Assembly: GCF_000719555.1 (NCBI RefSeq)
Contig: NZ_JOGX01000055.1
Location: 1-43,660 of the forward strand
Direction of reading: 5' to 3'
DNA from: Streptomyces sp. NRRL F-5727
GTDB taxonomy: Bacteria > Actinomycetota > Actinomycetes > Streptomycetales > Streptomycetaceae
Length of the DNA: 43,660 nt
The notes below the pieces were generated by a model, which had not been told where the DNA came from, searched no databases, and worked only from the letters and a program-made list of their open reading frames with translations. The translations under genes and the position numbers were made by a program. The stretch's first letter is position 1; each line of letters opens with the position of its first letter. Positions 1 to 8,322 of this stretch are shown in pieces.

Positions 1-43
1 TACTGCAGGGGGGACCCTGTGGGAGAGTAGGACGCCGCCGAAC
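1..43 (+). rRNA. rrf: 5S ribosomal RNA, 3' end (partial)
   Basis: The first ~43 bases match the 3' third of Streptomyces 5S rRNA, including the conserved GGGAGAGTAGGACGCCGCC stretch. The 5' part lies outside the window. This places the start of the window at the downstream end of a ribosomal RNA operon transcribed rightwards. The exact 3' end is inferred from the family. Confidence 0.9.
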
Positions 44-55
44 AATCATTGTGGG

Positions 56-86
56 AAAGCCCCGCACCTTCTGGTGCGGGGCTTTT
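56..86 (+). terminator. rRNA operon intrinsic terminator
   Basis: A perfect 13-bp stem (AAAGCCCCGCACC at 56-68 pairing with 73-85) with a 4-nt TTCT loop, ending in a TTTT run. It follows the 5S rRNA directly and is a classical intrinsic terminator. Confidence 0.95.
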
Positions 87-180
87 CTGCGTTCCGGAGG
101 ACCCGGTGGCCGGAGCCGGCGGAGGCGGGAGGTAAGGTCAGGGGTCAATGTCAGTACGGTTCCGAGCAGGAGGCCCCCGG

Positions 181-789
181 GTGGAGGTCCAGGAGACCGA
201 GGTCCAGACGGACCGGGTCCTCACCATCCCCAACATTCTCAGCATGGCGCGACTTCTCGGCGTGCCGCTGTTCCTGTGGCTCATCCTCCGGCCGGAGTTC
301 GGCGGGCCCAACAGTGATGTGTGGGCCCTGGTCGTGCTGATGCTCAGCGGTGTCAGCGACTACCTCGACGGCAAGCTCGCCCGGAAGTGGAACCAGATCA
401 GCAGCCTCGGCCGGCTGCTCGACCCGGCCGCCGACCGGCTGTACATCCTCTCCACCCTGGTGGGGCTCACCTGGCGCGAGATCCTGCCACTGTGGCTCAC
501 CGTCGTGCTTCTGGCCCGGGAACTCATGCTGCTGGTCATGGTGGGAATCCTGCGCCGGCACGGCTACCCCCCGCCGCAGGTGAACTTCCTCGGGAAAGCT
601 GCGACTTTCAACCTGATGTACGCGTTCCCGTTGCTGCTTCTCAGTGACGGAACCGGCTGGCTGGCGTCACTCGCTGAAGTTTTCGGATGGGCTTTCGCCG
701 GATGGGGTACAACTCTGTATTGGTGGGCAGGGATCCTCTACGTGGTCCAGGTCCGCCGACTCGTGAAGGCGGATACCGAGGCCGATTGA
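181..789 (+). CDS. CDP-alcohol phosphatidyltransferase, probable cardiolipin synthase (PgsA2/ClsA-like)
   Basis: An integral membrane enzyme that transfers a phosphatidyl group from a CDP-lipid to an alcohol acceptor. The full family signature D-x2-DG-x2-AR-x8-G-x3-D-x3-D is present (D60, D63-G64, A67-R68, G77, D81, D85 from the start used here), followed by several hydrophobic segments. Its position at the head of the DUF881/sbp/garA block matches mycobacterial pgsA2 and, from memory, the S. coelicolor eukaryotic-type cardiolipin synthase SCO1389; that assignment rests on synteny. GTG 181 was chosen because AGGAGG lies 7 nt upstream. An ATG at 148 in the same frame would add 11 residues. A possible -10 (TAAGGT, 133-138) precedes it. 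Phosphatidylglycerophosphate synthase cannot be excluded on sequence alone. Confidence 0.88.
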   Translation: MEVQETEVQTDRVLTIPNILSMARLLGVPLFLWLILRPEFGGPNSDVWALVVLMLSGVSDYLDGKLARKWNQISSLGRLLDPAADRLYILSTLVGLTWREILPLWLTVVLLARELMLLVMVGILRRHGYPPPQVNFLGKAATFNLMYAFPLLLLSDGTGWLASLAEVFGWAFAGWGTTLYWWAGILYVVQVRRLVKADTEAD

Positions 790-905
790 GCCCGTCCGTC
801 CCGTGCCGAGCAGCGTCGCCGGCACGAACGAGGACGTCCGAGGGCGAGTGAACGGACAGGGCTGGTCGGCAGGACCGTCGTCTCTTCAAGGAGGACGCTT
901 CCGAC

Positions 906-3401
906 ATGAAGGCCGTCGTGATGGCCGGTGGCGAAGGAACCCGACTTCGCCCCATGACCTCGAGCATGCCCAAGCCTCTGCTGCCGGTGGTGAACCGGCC
1001 GATCATGGAGCACGTCTTGCGACTGCTCAAGAGGCACGGTCTCAACGAGACCGTCGTCACCGTCCAGTTCCTCGCGTCGCTCGTCCGGAACTACTTCGGC
1101 GACGGCGAGGAGCTCGGAATGGAGCTCACGTACGCCAACGAGGAGAAGCCTCTCGGCACAGCGGGCAGTGTGAAGAACGCCGAGGAAGCGTTGAAGGACG
1201 ACGCCTTTCTCGTGATCTCGGGGGACGCCCTCACCGATTTCGACCTCACCGATCTGATCCGTTTCCACAAGGAGAAGGGCGCCCTCGTCACGGTCTGTCT
1301 GACCCGGGTGCCGAATCCGCTGGAATTCGGCATCACGATCGTCGACGAGGAAGGAAAGGTCGAGCGCTTTCTGGAGAAGCCGACCTGGGGACAGGTCTTC
1401 TCGGACACCGTGAACACCGGCATCTACGTCATGGAACCCGAGGTCTTCGACTACGTCGAGGCCGATGTTCCGGTCGACTGGTCCGGTGATGTCTTCCCGC
1501 GGCTGATGAAGGAGGGCAAGCCGATCTACGGCTATGTCGCCGAAGGCTACTGGGAGGACGTCGGCACCCACGAGAGCTACGTCAAGGCGCAGGCCGACGT
1601 GCTGGAGGGCAAGGTCCAGGTCGACATCGACGGCTTCGAGATCTCGCCCGGCGTCTGGGTCGCCGAAGGCGCCGAAGTCCACCCCGACGCGGTGCTGCGC
1701 GGCCCCCTGTACATCGGGGACTACGCCAAGGTGGAGGCCCGCGCCGAGATCCGCGAGCACACCGTCATCGGCTCCAACGTGGTCGTGAAGACCGGCGCCT
1801 TCCTGCACAAGGCGGTCGTCCACGACAACGTGTACATCGGGCAGCACAGCAACCTCCGCGGCTGTGTCATCGGCAAGAACACCGACGTCATGCGGGCGGC
1901 CCGGATCGAGGACGGGGCCGTCATCGGCGACGAGTGCATGATCGGCGAGGAGTCGATCGTGCAGGGCAACGTCCGGGTCTACCCGTTCAAGACCATCGAG
2001 GCAGGCGCCTTCGTCAACACCTCCGTGATCTGGGAGTCCCGCGGACAGGCCCACCTCTTCGGGGCGCGCGGGGTGTCCGGGATCCTCAACGTGGAGATCA
2101 CGCCCGAGCTGGCCGTCCGGCTTGCGGGGGCGTACGCGACGACGCTGAAGAAGGGCGCCACGGTCACCACCGCCCGTGACCACTCGCGCGGCGCGCGCGC
2201 CCTCAAGCGGGCGGTGATCTCCGCGCTCCAGGCCAGCGCCATCGACGTGCGGGACCTGGAGAACGTGCCGCTGCCCGTGGCCCGGCAGCAGACCGCGCGG
2301 GGCAGCGCCGGCGGGATCATGGTGCGTACCTCTCCCGGGGTGCCGGACTCGGTCGACATCATGTTCTTCGACGAGCGGGGCGCCGACCTGTCGCAGGCCC
2401 GGCAGCGGAAGCTGGACCGGGTGTACGCCAGGCAGGAGTACCGGCGGGCCTTCCCCGGCGAGATCGGCGACCTGTCCTTCCCGGCCAGCGTCTTCGACTC
2501 GTACACCGGCTCCCTGCTGCGGAACGTCGACACCAGCGGGATCGCGGAAGCCGGACTCAAGGTGGTCGTGGACGCGTCCAACGGGAGCGCGGGGCTCGTG
2601 CTGCCGAGCCTGCTGGGGCGGCTCCAGGTGGACTCGCTGACCATCAATCCGGGACTCGACGAGTCGCGGCCGACCGAGTCCGTCGAGCGGCGGCGGGCCG
2701 GGCTCGTCCGGCTCGGGGAGATCGTGGCGTCGGCGCGGGCCGCCTTCGGAGTGCGGTTCGACCCGGTGGGCGAACGGCTGTCGCTCGTCGACGAGCGGGG
2801 CCGGATCATCGAGGACGACCGGGCGCTGCTGGTGATGCTCGACCTGGTGGCGGCCGAGCGCCGGTCCGGGCGGGTCGCGCTGCCGGTCACCACGACCCGG
2901 ATCGCCGAGCAGGTGGCCGCGTACCACGGCACCCAGGTCGAGTGGACGACCACCTCGCCCGACGACCTCACCAGGGTCGGCCGGCAGGAGTCGACCATCT
3001 TCGGCGGGGACGGACGCGGCGGGTTCATCGTGCCCGAGTTCAGCAGTGTCTTCGACGGGGCCGCGGCCTTCGTGCGGCTCATCGGGCTGGTGGCGCGGAC
3101 CCAGCTCACGCTGAGCCAGATCGACGCCCGGATCCCGCGGGCGCACGTCATCAAGCGGGACCTCGCGACGCCGTGGGCGGTGAAGGGACTCGTGATGCGG
3201 CGGGTGGTCGAGGCGGCCGGCGGCCGGTCGGTGGACACCACCGACGGCGTGCGGGTCGTGGAGGCCGACGGGCGGTGGGTGATGGTGCTGCCGGACCCCG
3301 CCGAGGCCGTCACCCATCTGTGGGCCGAGGGGCCCGACGACACCTCCGCGCAGGCGCTGCTCGACGAGTGGGCGCAGGTGGTCGAGAGCGCGGGTCGCTA
3401 G
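906..3401 (+). CDS. Mannose-1-phosphate guanylyltransferase-like protein fused to a degenerate phosphomannomutase domain
   Basis: An 831-residue fusion. Residues 1-235 are a Rossmann nucleotidyltransferase with the GGEGTRLRP loop (8-16), KPLLP (23-27), metal Asp in GD (106-107), EKP (157-159) and W-E-D-V-G-T near 216-221. Residues ~240-375 are left-handed beta-helix hexapeptide repeats. Residues ~385-831 align with phosphomannomutase/phosphoglucomutase, but every active-site loop is altered: TASHNP reads RTSPGVP (474-480), DGDADR reads DPVGER (619-624), GExSG reads GDGRGG (701-706), and the C-terminal RPSGTEP reads LPDPAEA (795-801). The nucleotidyltransferase is probably active (GDP-mannose or a related sugar nucleotide) and the mutase part probably regulatory. 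AAGGAGG at 888-894 supports the start. It sits between the lipid synthase and DUF881 genes, a position without a counterpart in mycobacteria. Confidence 0.88.
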   Translation: MKAVVMAGGEGTRLRPMTSSMPKPLLPVVNRPIMEHVLRLLKRHGLNETVVTVQFLASLVRNYFGDGEELGMELTYANEEKPLGTAGSVKNAEEALKDDAFLVISGDALTDFDLTDLIRFHKEKGALVTVCLTRVPNPLEFGITIVDEEGKVERFLEKPTWGQVFSDTVNTGIYVMEPEVFDYVEADVPVDWSGDVFPRLMKEGKPIYGYVAEGYWEDVGTHESYVKAQADVLEGKVQVDIDGFEISPGVWVAEGAEVHPDAVLRGPLYIGDYAKVEARAEIREHTVIGSNVVVKTGAFLHKAVVHDNVYIGQHSNLRGCVIGKNTDVMRAARIEDGAVIGDECMIGEESIVQGNVRVYPFKTIEAGAFVNTSVIWESRGQAHLFGARGVSGILNVEITPELAVRLAGAYATTLKKGATVTTARDHSRGARALKRAVISALQASAIDVRDLENVPLPVARQQTARGSAGGIMVRTSPGVPDSVDIMFFDERGADLSQARQRKLDRVYARQEYRRAFPGEIGDLSFPASVFDSYTGSLLRNVDTSGIAEAGLKVVVDASNGSAGLVLPSLLGRLQVDSLTINPGLDESRPTESVERRRAGLVRLGEIVASARAAFGVRFDPVGERLSLVDERGRIIEDDRALLVMLDLVAAERRSGRVALPVTTTRIAEQVAAYHGTQVEWTTTSPDDLTRVGRQESTIFGGDGRGGFIVPEFSSVFDGAAAFVRLIGLVARTQLTLSQIDARIPRAHVIKRDLATPWAVKGLVMRRVVEAAGGRSVDTTDGVRVVEADGRWVMVLPDPAEAVTHLWAEGPDDTSAQALLDEWAQVVESAGR

Positions 3402-3416
3402 CCCGGGAGCGGGCGG

Positions 3417-3453
3417 AGGCCGGGCGGCGGCGGTAGCGAGCCGCCCGGCCTTC
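3417..3453 (+). terminator. Hairpin terminator after the nucleotidyltransferase gene
   Basis: A perfect 12-bp GC-rich stem (3417-3428 with 3440-3451) closing an 11-nt loop, starting 15 nt after the stop codon and followed by TT. Its strength and position suggest it separates the sugar-nucleotide gene from the DUF881 operon. Confidence 0.75.
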
Positions 3454-3491
3454 CCGGGGCCATTCGGCGGTACGGCGTACGACGTGCGACG

Positions 3492-4430
3492 ATGTGCGGC
3501 ATGTCGCAGCAGCCCCCCGTTCGGAGCACCGGTTCTCCGCCCCCGCGCCCGGACGCGTCGATGTCGCTGCTGAACAACGTCATCGACCACGCGCTGGACG
3601 ACGGGTACGCGGAGGCGACCGCCCGGCGCCGGGCCGAGGGCGGCGCGCTGCCCAAGCCGCTGCGGGCCAAGCTCGGCCTCGCGGCCGGACTGGTGCTCGC
3701 CGCCGCCGTGGTGACCGTCGGCGCCGCCGAGGCCCGGGTCTCGGCCCCCGTCGTCGCCAAGGAGCGGCAGGAGCTCATCGACCGGATCGAGGGCGACACC
3801 CGGGCGGCCGACGACCTGGAGCGGGACGTCGAGCGGATCCGCGCGGAGGTCGGCGAACGGCAGCGGGCGGCGCTCGAACAGCACGGCGGCGACCAGGCGG
3901 AACTGGTCGCGCTGCTCTCCGGCGCCACCCCCGTGCGCGGGCCTGGCGTGAAGCTCGTTGTCGACGACGCCAAGGGCTCCGACAGCGGGGGCGGCGGGCC
4001 GCGGGAGAGCGCCGGCTTCTCCGACACCGGGCGGGTCCGCGACCGTGACATGCAGCGGGTGATCAACGGGCTGTGGGAGTCGGGCGCGGAGGCCGTGTCG
4101 ATCAACGGCCAGCGGCTGACCTCGCTCTCGGCGATCCGGGCCGCCGGTGACGCCATACTCGTCGACAACCGGCCGCTGGTGCCGCCGTACACCGTCCTCG
4201 CCGTCGGGGACGGGCAGCGGCTGAGCACCGCCTTCCAGGACAGCGCGGACGGGCAGTACCTGCACGCGCTGGTGGAGAACTTCGGGATCCGCAGCAGCAT
4301 CTCGACCGAGGGCGAGCTGAGCCTGCCGGCCGCGCCGAGCCTGATCGTACGTACAGCTGAGCCGAGGGGGGCCGGGGCGGCGAAGCCGTCCGGCGGCGCC
4401 ACGGCCGACAAGGGGAAGGCAACATCGTGA
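3492..4430 (+). CDS. DUF881 family membrane-anchored protein (first copy)
   Basis: A 312-residue protein. It has a short cytoplasmic N-terminus, one transmembrane helix near residues 57-80 (a run of L/A/V/G after LRAK), a charged coiled-coil stretch (~84-130, rich in E/R/D), and then the DUF881 domain with the family pattern RGPGVKL and VNDLW-like INGLWESGAEAVSINGQRL. Homologues (Rv1823/Rv1825, Bacillus YlxW) accompany cell-division and envelope genes; the molecular role is not established. Two in-frame ATGs (3492 and 3501) are possible and neither has a clear Shine-Dalgarno. A TACGAC hexamer at 3478-3483 would allow a leaderless transcript. The stop overlaps the GTG of the next gene, so the two are translationally coupled. 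Confidence 0.85.
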   Translation: MCGMSQQPPVRSTGSPPPRPDASMSLLNNVIDHALDDGYAEATARRRAEGGALPKPLRAKLGLAAGLVLAAAVVTVGAAEARVSAPVVAKERQELIDRIEGDTRAADDLERDVERIRAEVGERQRAALEQHGGDQAELVALLSGATPVRGPGVKLVVDDAKGSDSGGGGPRESAGFSDTGRVRDRDMQRVINGLWESGAEAVSINGQRLTSLSAIRAAGDAILVDNRPLVPPYTVLAVGDGQRLSTAFQDSADGQYLHALVENFGIRSSISTEGELSLPAAPSLIVRTAEPRGAGAAKPSGGATADKGKATS

Positions 4431-4759
4431 TCGCCGTACTGGGCCTGATCGTCGGAGTCGTGGCGGGACTGCTGGTCCGGCCCGAGATCCCGGCGGTCGT
4501 CGAGCCCTATCTCCCGATCGCCGTGGTCGCCGCCCTCGACGCGGTCTTCGGCGGCCTGCGGGCCATGCTCGACGGGATCTTCGTCGACAAGGTCTTCGTC
4601 GTCTCCTTCCTCTCCAACGTGGTCGTGGCCGCGCTGATCGTCTTCCTCGGCGACAAGCTCGGCGTCGGCGCGCAGCTCTCCACCGGTGTCGTCGTCGTGC
4701 TCGGCATCCGGATCTTCTCCAACGCGGCCGCGATCCGCCGCCATGTCTTCCGGGCGTGA
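4427..4759 (+). CDS. sbp: Small basic protein Sbp family (DUF1290), membrane protein
   Basis: A 110-residue hydrophobic protein with about three transmembrane segments: residues 1-17, the PYLPIAVVAALDAVFGGLRA stretch, and VSFLSNVVVAALIVFLGDKLG. This matches the Sbp/DUF1290 family found beside division genes in Gram-positives and equals Rv1824 in position. The GTG start overlaps the preceding TGA (GTGA), so translation is coupled to the upstream DUF881 gene. The stop in turn overlaps a GTG at 4756, nine bases before the ATG used for the next gene. The DUF881-Sbp-DUF881 sandwich suggests a membrane complex; function is unknown. Confidence 0.88.
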   Translation: MIAVLGLIVGVVAGLLVRPEIPAVVEPYLPIAVVAALDAVFGGLRAMLDGIFVDKVFVVSFLSNVVVAALIVFLGDKLGVGAQLSTGVVVVLGIRIFSNAAAIRRHVFRA

Positions 4760-4764
4760 GGCCG

Positions 4765-5724
4765 ATGAGTGTGAACCCGAACGAGCAGCCGGAGCCGGGC
4801 GGCGAGGAGCCGAAGGCGGCGGAGACGCCGGAGACGCGGAAGGTGCCGGAGACGCGGAAGGTGCCGGAGGCGGGCGAGCCGCGTGCGGCGGCCGAGCCCG
4901 TGGCCGGTGCGGAGCCGGGGCCGGCGCGGCCCGCGGAGGGTGGTGAGAGCGCTCCCGAGGGGGTTCTGCCCTCCTCGGAGGCCGGGGCCGGAGCCGGAGG
5001 CGCCCAGGACGGGCGCCGACGCCTGGCGGACGCCCTGTGGCCGCCGCGCGTGACGCGGGCCCAGCTCGTGGTGGCCCTGCTGCTGGCCTGCCTGGGATTC
5101 GGTCTCGCGATCCAGGTCTCCTCGACCAGCGAGGGCAGTGCCCTGCGCGGCGCCCGGCAGGAGGACCTCGTACGGATCCTCGACGAGCTCGACGACCGGA
5201 CCCAGCGGCTGGAGGACGAGAAGGCCCGGCTGGAGAAGCAGCGGTCGGAGCTGGTGACCAGCTCGGACCAGGCCGAGGAGGCCCGTCGGCAGACGCAGGA
5301 GAAGGAGCGGCAGCTCGGGATCCTGGCCGGGACGGTGGCCGCCGAGGGGCCGGGCATCACGCTGACGGTGACCGACCCGGTCGGCGCGGTCGAGTCGGAC
5401 ATGCTGCTCGACGCCATCCAGGAACTGCGGGCGGCCGGTGCCGAGGCGATCCAGGTCGACGGGGTGCGGGTCGTCGCGGACAGCTATTTCACCGGTGGCG
5501 GTGACGACATGCGGATCGATGGAACGCAGGTGACCGCTCCGTACGTCTTCAAGGTCATCGGCAAGCCCGAGGATCTCGAGCCCGCGCTCAACATCCCCGG
5601 TGGAGTCGTGCAGACCCTCGAGAAGGAGCAGGCCACAGCCACGGTGGAGCGGTCGGCGAAGATCGTCGTCGACGCCTTGCGACCCGCGAAGCGGCCTGAC
5701 TACGCTCGGTCGTCCTCCCAGTGA
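4765..5724 (+). CDS. DUF881 family membrane-anchored protein (second copy)
   Basis: About 319 residues, with a long Pro/Glu/Ala-rich disordered N-terminus (~90 residues) that contains two identical PETRKV hexapeptides. A single transmembrane helix follows (AQLVVALLLACLGFGLAIQV), then a clear coiled coil (LVRILDELDDRTQRLEDEKA onward) and a C-terminal DUF881 domain (GPGITLTVTDP, then LRAAGAEAIQVDG and GTQVTAPY). It is the Rv1825 counterpart. Start choice: ATG 4765 has GAGG just upstream; a GTG at 4756 in the same frame overlaps the sbp stop and could be the coupled start. It forms an operon with the two preceding genes. The other DUF881 copy differs in its much shorter N-terminus. Confidence 0.85.
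   Translation: MSVNPNEQPEPGGEEPKAAETPETRKVPETRKVPEAGEPRAAAEPVAGAEPGPARPAEGGESAPEGVLPSSEAGAGAGGAQDGRRRLADALWPPRVTRAQLVVALLLACLGFGLAIQVSSTSEGSALRGARQEDLVRILDELDDRTQRLEDEKARLEKQRSELVTSSDQAEEARRQTQEKERQLGILAGTVAAEGPGITLTVTDPVGAVESDMLLDAIQELRAAGAEAIQVDGVRVVADSYFTGGGDDMRIDGTQVTAPYVFKVIGKPEDLEPALNIPGGVVQTLEKEQATATVERSAKIVVDALRPAKRPDYARSSSQ
4827..4862 (+). repeat. 18-bp in-frame tandem duplication
   Basis: Two perfect copies of an 18-bp unit (4827-4844 and 4845-4862) within the disordered N-terminus of the second DUF881 protein, encoding a repeated PETRKV hexapeptide. The frame is preserved, so the linker length can vary by slippage. Confidence 0.9.
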
Positions 5725-5774
5725 GAGGGGGCGAGGGGTCCCGCGACATGGGCTGGAGCGTTGCGGGGGGTCGG

Positions 5775-5794
5775 CGCACCACAACGGTGGTGCG
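5775..5794. promoter_or_regulatory. Inverted repeat CGCACCAC-AACG-GTGGTGCG upstream of the FHA gene
   Basis: A perfect 8-bp inverted repeat with a 4-nt centre, in the 187-bp gap between the DUF881 operon and the garA-like gene. There is no T-run after it. It is either a terminator for the upstream operon or an operator. The gap is where mycobacteria carry gcvH; no gcvH is seen here. Confidence 0.5.
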
Positions 5795-5911
5795 TGGTGG
5801 AAACTGTCCGGAGGATGCGGACGTTGTGAAGGTGTCCGGGTCGGCAGGTGTGATGGATCTCGGTTCGTCCTGCCCCACGGGCGGGTCTGTTTCGGTCAAG
5901 GGGAATCGCCC

Positions 5912-6739
5912 GTGAAGTTGTTTGCGAAGTTGTTCGGCAAGAGCGCACGCGAGGACGGCGGCAACGCCAGGCACCGCGCGCCGCGCCATGCCCAGAGCGA
6001 GGAGCAGGGCGGCGAGCGCCCGCTCTTCCGTGACGAGGTCGGTGGCGACATTCCGGGCGCGCCGGGCGCGTCGTCTGTTGACCCCGCCGGTGCCGCGCGC
6101 ATAGGTTTCGGTGAACCATCAACCTCAAGTACGGGTGGAGGGTTTACCCCCGATCCGTACGCGACCCAGACCTCCGCGGGGCAGCCGCGGCAGGAGGACG
6201 CGTCCATGCCGGTGTGTACGAGGTGCGGTCACCGCAATACGGCGGACAGCCGGTTCTGCTCCCACTGCGGTACGCCGCTGCGGGGCGGGATCGCCGCCGA
6301 GCGTCCCTCCGAGACGACGTCGACGATCTCGATCTCGGGTCTTGAGGCGTACGACGCGGAGACCACCGGTCAGATCGCGATGCCGGCGCTGTCCCCCGAG
6401 GCCCTCGCGGCCGTCGAGGCGCTGCCGCCGGGCTCCGCGCTGCTGGTGGTGCGCCGCGGTCCGAACTCGGGCAGCCGCTTCCTCCTGGACGGCGAGCTGA
6501 CGACGGCCGGCCGGCACCCGCAGAGCGACATCTTCCTGGACGACTTCACGGTCTCCCGGCGGCACGTGGAGTTCCGCCGGCGCCAGGACGGCAGCTTCAC
6601 CGTCGCCGACGTGGGCAGCCTCAACGGCACCTACCTCAACCGCGAGCCGATCGACTCCGACGTGGTGCTCAACAACGGCGACGAGGTGCAGATCGGCAAG
6701 TACCGGCTGGTCTTCTACGCGAGCCAGCGAGGCGTCTGA
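5912..6739 (+). CDS. garA: GarA/OdhI-like FHA domain protein with N-terminal zinc ribbon
   Basis: A 275-residue cytoplasmic signalling protein. It has a basic start (MKLFAKLFGK) and a ~90-residue disordered stretch. A zinc ribbon follows (C102, C105, C116, C119), then an ETTST motif at 134-138 matching the phosphorylated ETTSV segment of GarA/OdhI. The FHA domain spans ~175-270, with GR (200-201), SRRH (215-218) and NGT (238-240). In Mycobacterium and Corynebacterium, phosphorylation of this threonine by PknG/PknB makes the FHA domain bind its own tail and releases control of 2-oxoglutarate dehydrogenase and glutamate enzymes. A similar role is inferred here. GTG 5912 is chosen because AAGGGG lies ~8 nt upstream. 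The N-terminal extension and zinc ribbon are absent from mycobacterial GarA as I know it. Confidence 0.9.
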   Translation: MKLFAKLFGKSAREDGGNARHRAPRHAQSEEQGGERPLFRDEVGGDIPGAPGASSVDPAGAARIGFGEPSTSSTGGGFTPDPYATQTSAGQPRQEDASMPVCTRCGHRNTADSRFCSHCGTPLRGGIAAERPSETTSTISISGLEAYDAETTGQIAMPALSPEALAAVEALPPGSALLVVRRGPNSGSRFLLDGELTTAGRHPQSDIFLDDFTVSRRHVEFRRRQDGSFTVADVGSLNGTYLNREPIDSDVVLNNGDEVQIGKYRLVFYASQRGV

Positions 6740-6771
6740 CACGCCTGGCGGAGATCCTTCAGGAAAGGTCC

Positions 6772-7530
6772 ATGGTGCGAACACCGACGGGCGGTGCCGG
6801 CTCCGGCACCGCCACCGCGGGTGACCGGCTGGTGAGTATCGGCACCGTGCTGAACCAGCTGCGGGACGAGTTTCCCGAAGTGACGATCTCCAAGATCCGC
6901 TTCCTGGAGGCCGAGGGGCTCGTCGAGCCCCGGCGTACGGCCTCCGGATACCGGAAGTTCAGTCCGCAGGACGTGGAGCGGCTCGCCGCCGTCCTGCGGA
7001 TGCAGCGGGACCACTACCTTCCGCTGAAGGTCATCCGGGAGCACCTCGACGCCCTCGCCCGCGGCGAGCAGGTGCGGCTCCCGGCGCCCGGACGGCGCCG
7101 TGACCTGCTGGACGGCCTGCTCGACGGCCCCTCGGTCGAGGAGGCCGGTGAGCGGCCGGCCGTGGTGCGGCTCGGCCGGGCCGAGCTGGTCGCGGCGGCC
7201 GGGGTCACCGAGGTCGAGCTGGCGGAGTGGGAGTCGTACGGCCTGATCGGCGAGAGCGACGGCGGCGGCTACGACGCGGAGAGCGTGAACGTGGCGCGGA
7301 TCGTCGCCGATCTCGGGCGGTTCGGGCTCGAACCGCGGCATCTGCGGGCCGTGAAGGCGTCGGCGGACCGGGAGGCCGGGCTGATCGAGCAGGTCGTGGC
7401 GCCGCTGCGCCGCCACCGCAACCCGCAGACCAGGGCGCATGCCGAGGAGACCGCCGCCGAGCTGGCACAGCTGTCGGTGCGGCTGCACGCCGCGCTGGTG
7501 CAGACGGCGCTCGGCATCCGCCTCCAGTGA
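6772..7530 (+). CDS. ftsR: MerR-family regulator, FtsR-like (Rv1828 orthologue)
   Basis: A 252-residue regulator. The MerR winged helix occupies about residues 20-95: LVSIGTVLNQLRDEFPEVTISKIRFLEAEGLVEPRR, then YRKFSPQDVERL. A second helical domain follows (ELVAAAGVTEVELAEWESYGLI), typical of the Rv1828/FtsR group with a duplicated HTH-like fold. Corynebacterial FtsR activates ftsZ transcription, and a division role is inferred from family and position. It lies 32 nt after garA, in the same order as Rv1827-Rv1828, and probably shares its transcript. The ATG is preceded by AGGAAAGG. Confidence 0.85.
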   Translation: MVRTPTGGAGSGTATAGDRLVSIGTVLNQLRDEFPEVTISKIRFLEAEGLVEPRRTASGYRKFSPQDVERLAAVLRMQRDHYLPLKVIREHLDALARGEQVRLPAPGRRRDLLDGLLDGPSVEEAGERPAVVRLGRAELVAAAGVTEVELAEWESYGLIGESDGGGYDAESVNVARIVADLGRFGLEPRHLRAVKASADREAGLIEQVVAPLRRHRNPQTRAHAEETAAELAQLSVRLHAALVQTALGIRLQ

Positions 7531-7608
7531 CCTTCCCGGAGGGGTCCGTCGCCGGGGCGCGGGGGCGCTGAGCGGGGGCCCGACTATCCAAACCGGTCGG
7601 GCACGTCC

Positions 7609-7614
7609 TAGGGT
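7609..7614 (+). promoter_or_regulatory. -10 element TAGGGT of a leaderless promoter
   Basis: TAGGGT ends 6 nt before the GTG at 7621, which puts the expected transcription start on or next to the start codon. No Shine-Dalgarno is present. No convincing -35 hexamer is visible. Confidence 0.55.
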
Positions 7615-7620
7615 TGCTGT

Positions 7621-8088
7621 GTGAACGAGCTCGACGTTGTGGGTGTCCGGGTGGAAATGCCCTCCAACCAGCCGATCGTGCTCCTGCGCGAAGTGGGAGG
7701 CGACCGGTACCTTCCCATCTGGATCGGACCCGGCGAGGCGACCGCGATCGCCTTCGCCCAGCAGGGCATGGCGCCGCCCAGGCCGCTGACGCACGACCTG
7801 TTCAAGGACGTGCTGGAGGCCGTGGGCCAGGAGCTCACCCAGGTCCGCATCACGGATCTGCGGGACGGGGTCTTCTACGCCGAGCTGGTCTTCGCCAGCG
7901 GTGTGGAGGTGAGCGCGCGGCCGTCCGACGCGATAGCCCTGGCCCTGCGGACCGGTTCGCCGATCTTCGGCAGCGACGGTGTCCTCGACGACGCCGGCAT
8001 CGCGATCCCCGACGAGCAGGAGGACGAGGTGGAGAAGTTCCGCGAGTTCCTCGACCAGATCTCGCCCGAGGACTTCGGGAGTCAGTGA
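7621..8088 (+). CDS. Bifunctional nuclease family protein (BFN/DUF151)
   Basis: A 155-residue protein covering the whole BFN domain: NELDVVGVRVEMPSNQPIVLL, then LPIWIGPGEATAIAFAQQG, and the conserved RPSDAIALALRTGSPIF block. Family members have been reported as dual DNase/RNase; the true substrate in actinobacteria is uncertain. It is the Rv1829 counterpart and lies between the two MerR genes exactly as in mycobacteria. The acidic C-terminus (DEQEDEVEKFREFLDQI) is usual for the group. The gene appears to have its own leaderless promoter rather than being only co-transcribed with the upstream regulator. Confidence 0.9.
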   Translation: MNELDVVGVRVEMPSNQPIVLLREVGGDRYLPIWIGPGEATAIAFAQQGMAPPRPLTHDLFKDVLEAVGQELTQVRITDLRDGVFYAELVFASGVEVSARPSDAIALALRTGSPIFGSDGVLDDAGIAIPDEQEDEVEKFREFLDQISPEDFGSQ

Positions 8089-8232
8089 CCCGGGGCCCCG
8101 AGGGCCGGTGGCGGGGAGGTTTCCCGGCGCCGGACCGGCCGGGGTGTGAAGGGGCGTTCGAGCGGCGCCGTCGGCGCATTCGAGTAGCCTTTCCCCGATG
8201 GGGGCGGGTGAAACCACTCTCCGGGTGATTAT

Positions 8233-8288
8233 CACTCGGCGTGCCGAGTGTGGCGATCGTTGACGCACCCCTGGCGACTGCCTACCTT
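8233..8288 (+). promoter_or_regulatory. Promoter and palindrome upstream of second MerR gene
   Basis: A near-consensus promoter, TTGACG (8260-8265), 17-bp spacer, TACCTT (8283-8288). It is preceded by a perfect 8-bp inverted repeat CACTCGGC-GT-GCCGAGTG (8233-8250). The repeat could be an operator just upstream of -35 or the remains of a terminator for the nuclease gene. Confidence 0.65.
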
Positions 8289-8322
8289 CGAGTGGGCAGG
8301 TCAAGGACGGAGGGTCGGCGTG

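Noticed and set aside
738..5417. A minus-strand open frame of more than 1500 codons opposite the nucleotidyltransferase and DUF881 genes, and similar long antisense frames elsewhere
   Set aside because: Low-complexity Arg/Pro/Gly-rich translations without domains; a known artefact of extreme GC third-position bias in real genes on the other strand.
5725..5911. A missing or hidden gcvH between DUF881 and the FHA gene
   Set aside because: The 187-bp gap is too short for GcvH (~125 residues) and shows no lipoyl-domain motif in any frame.
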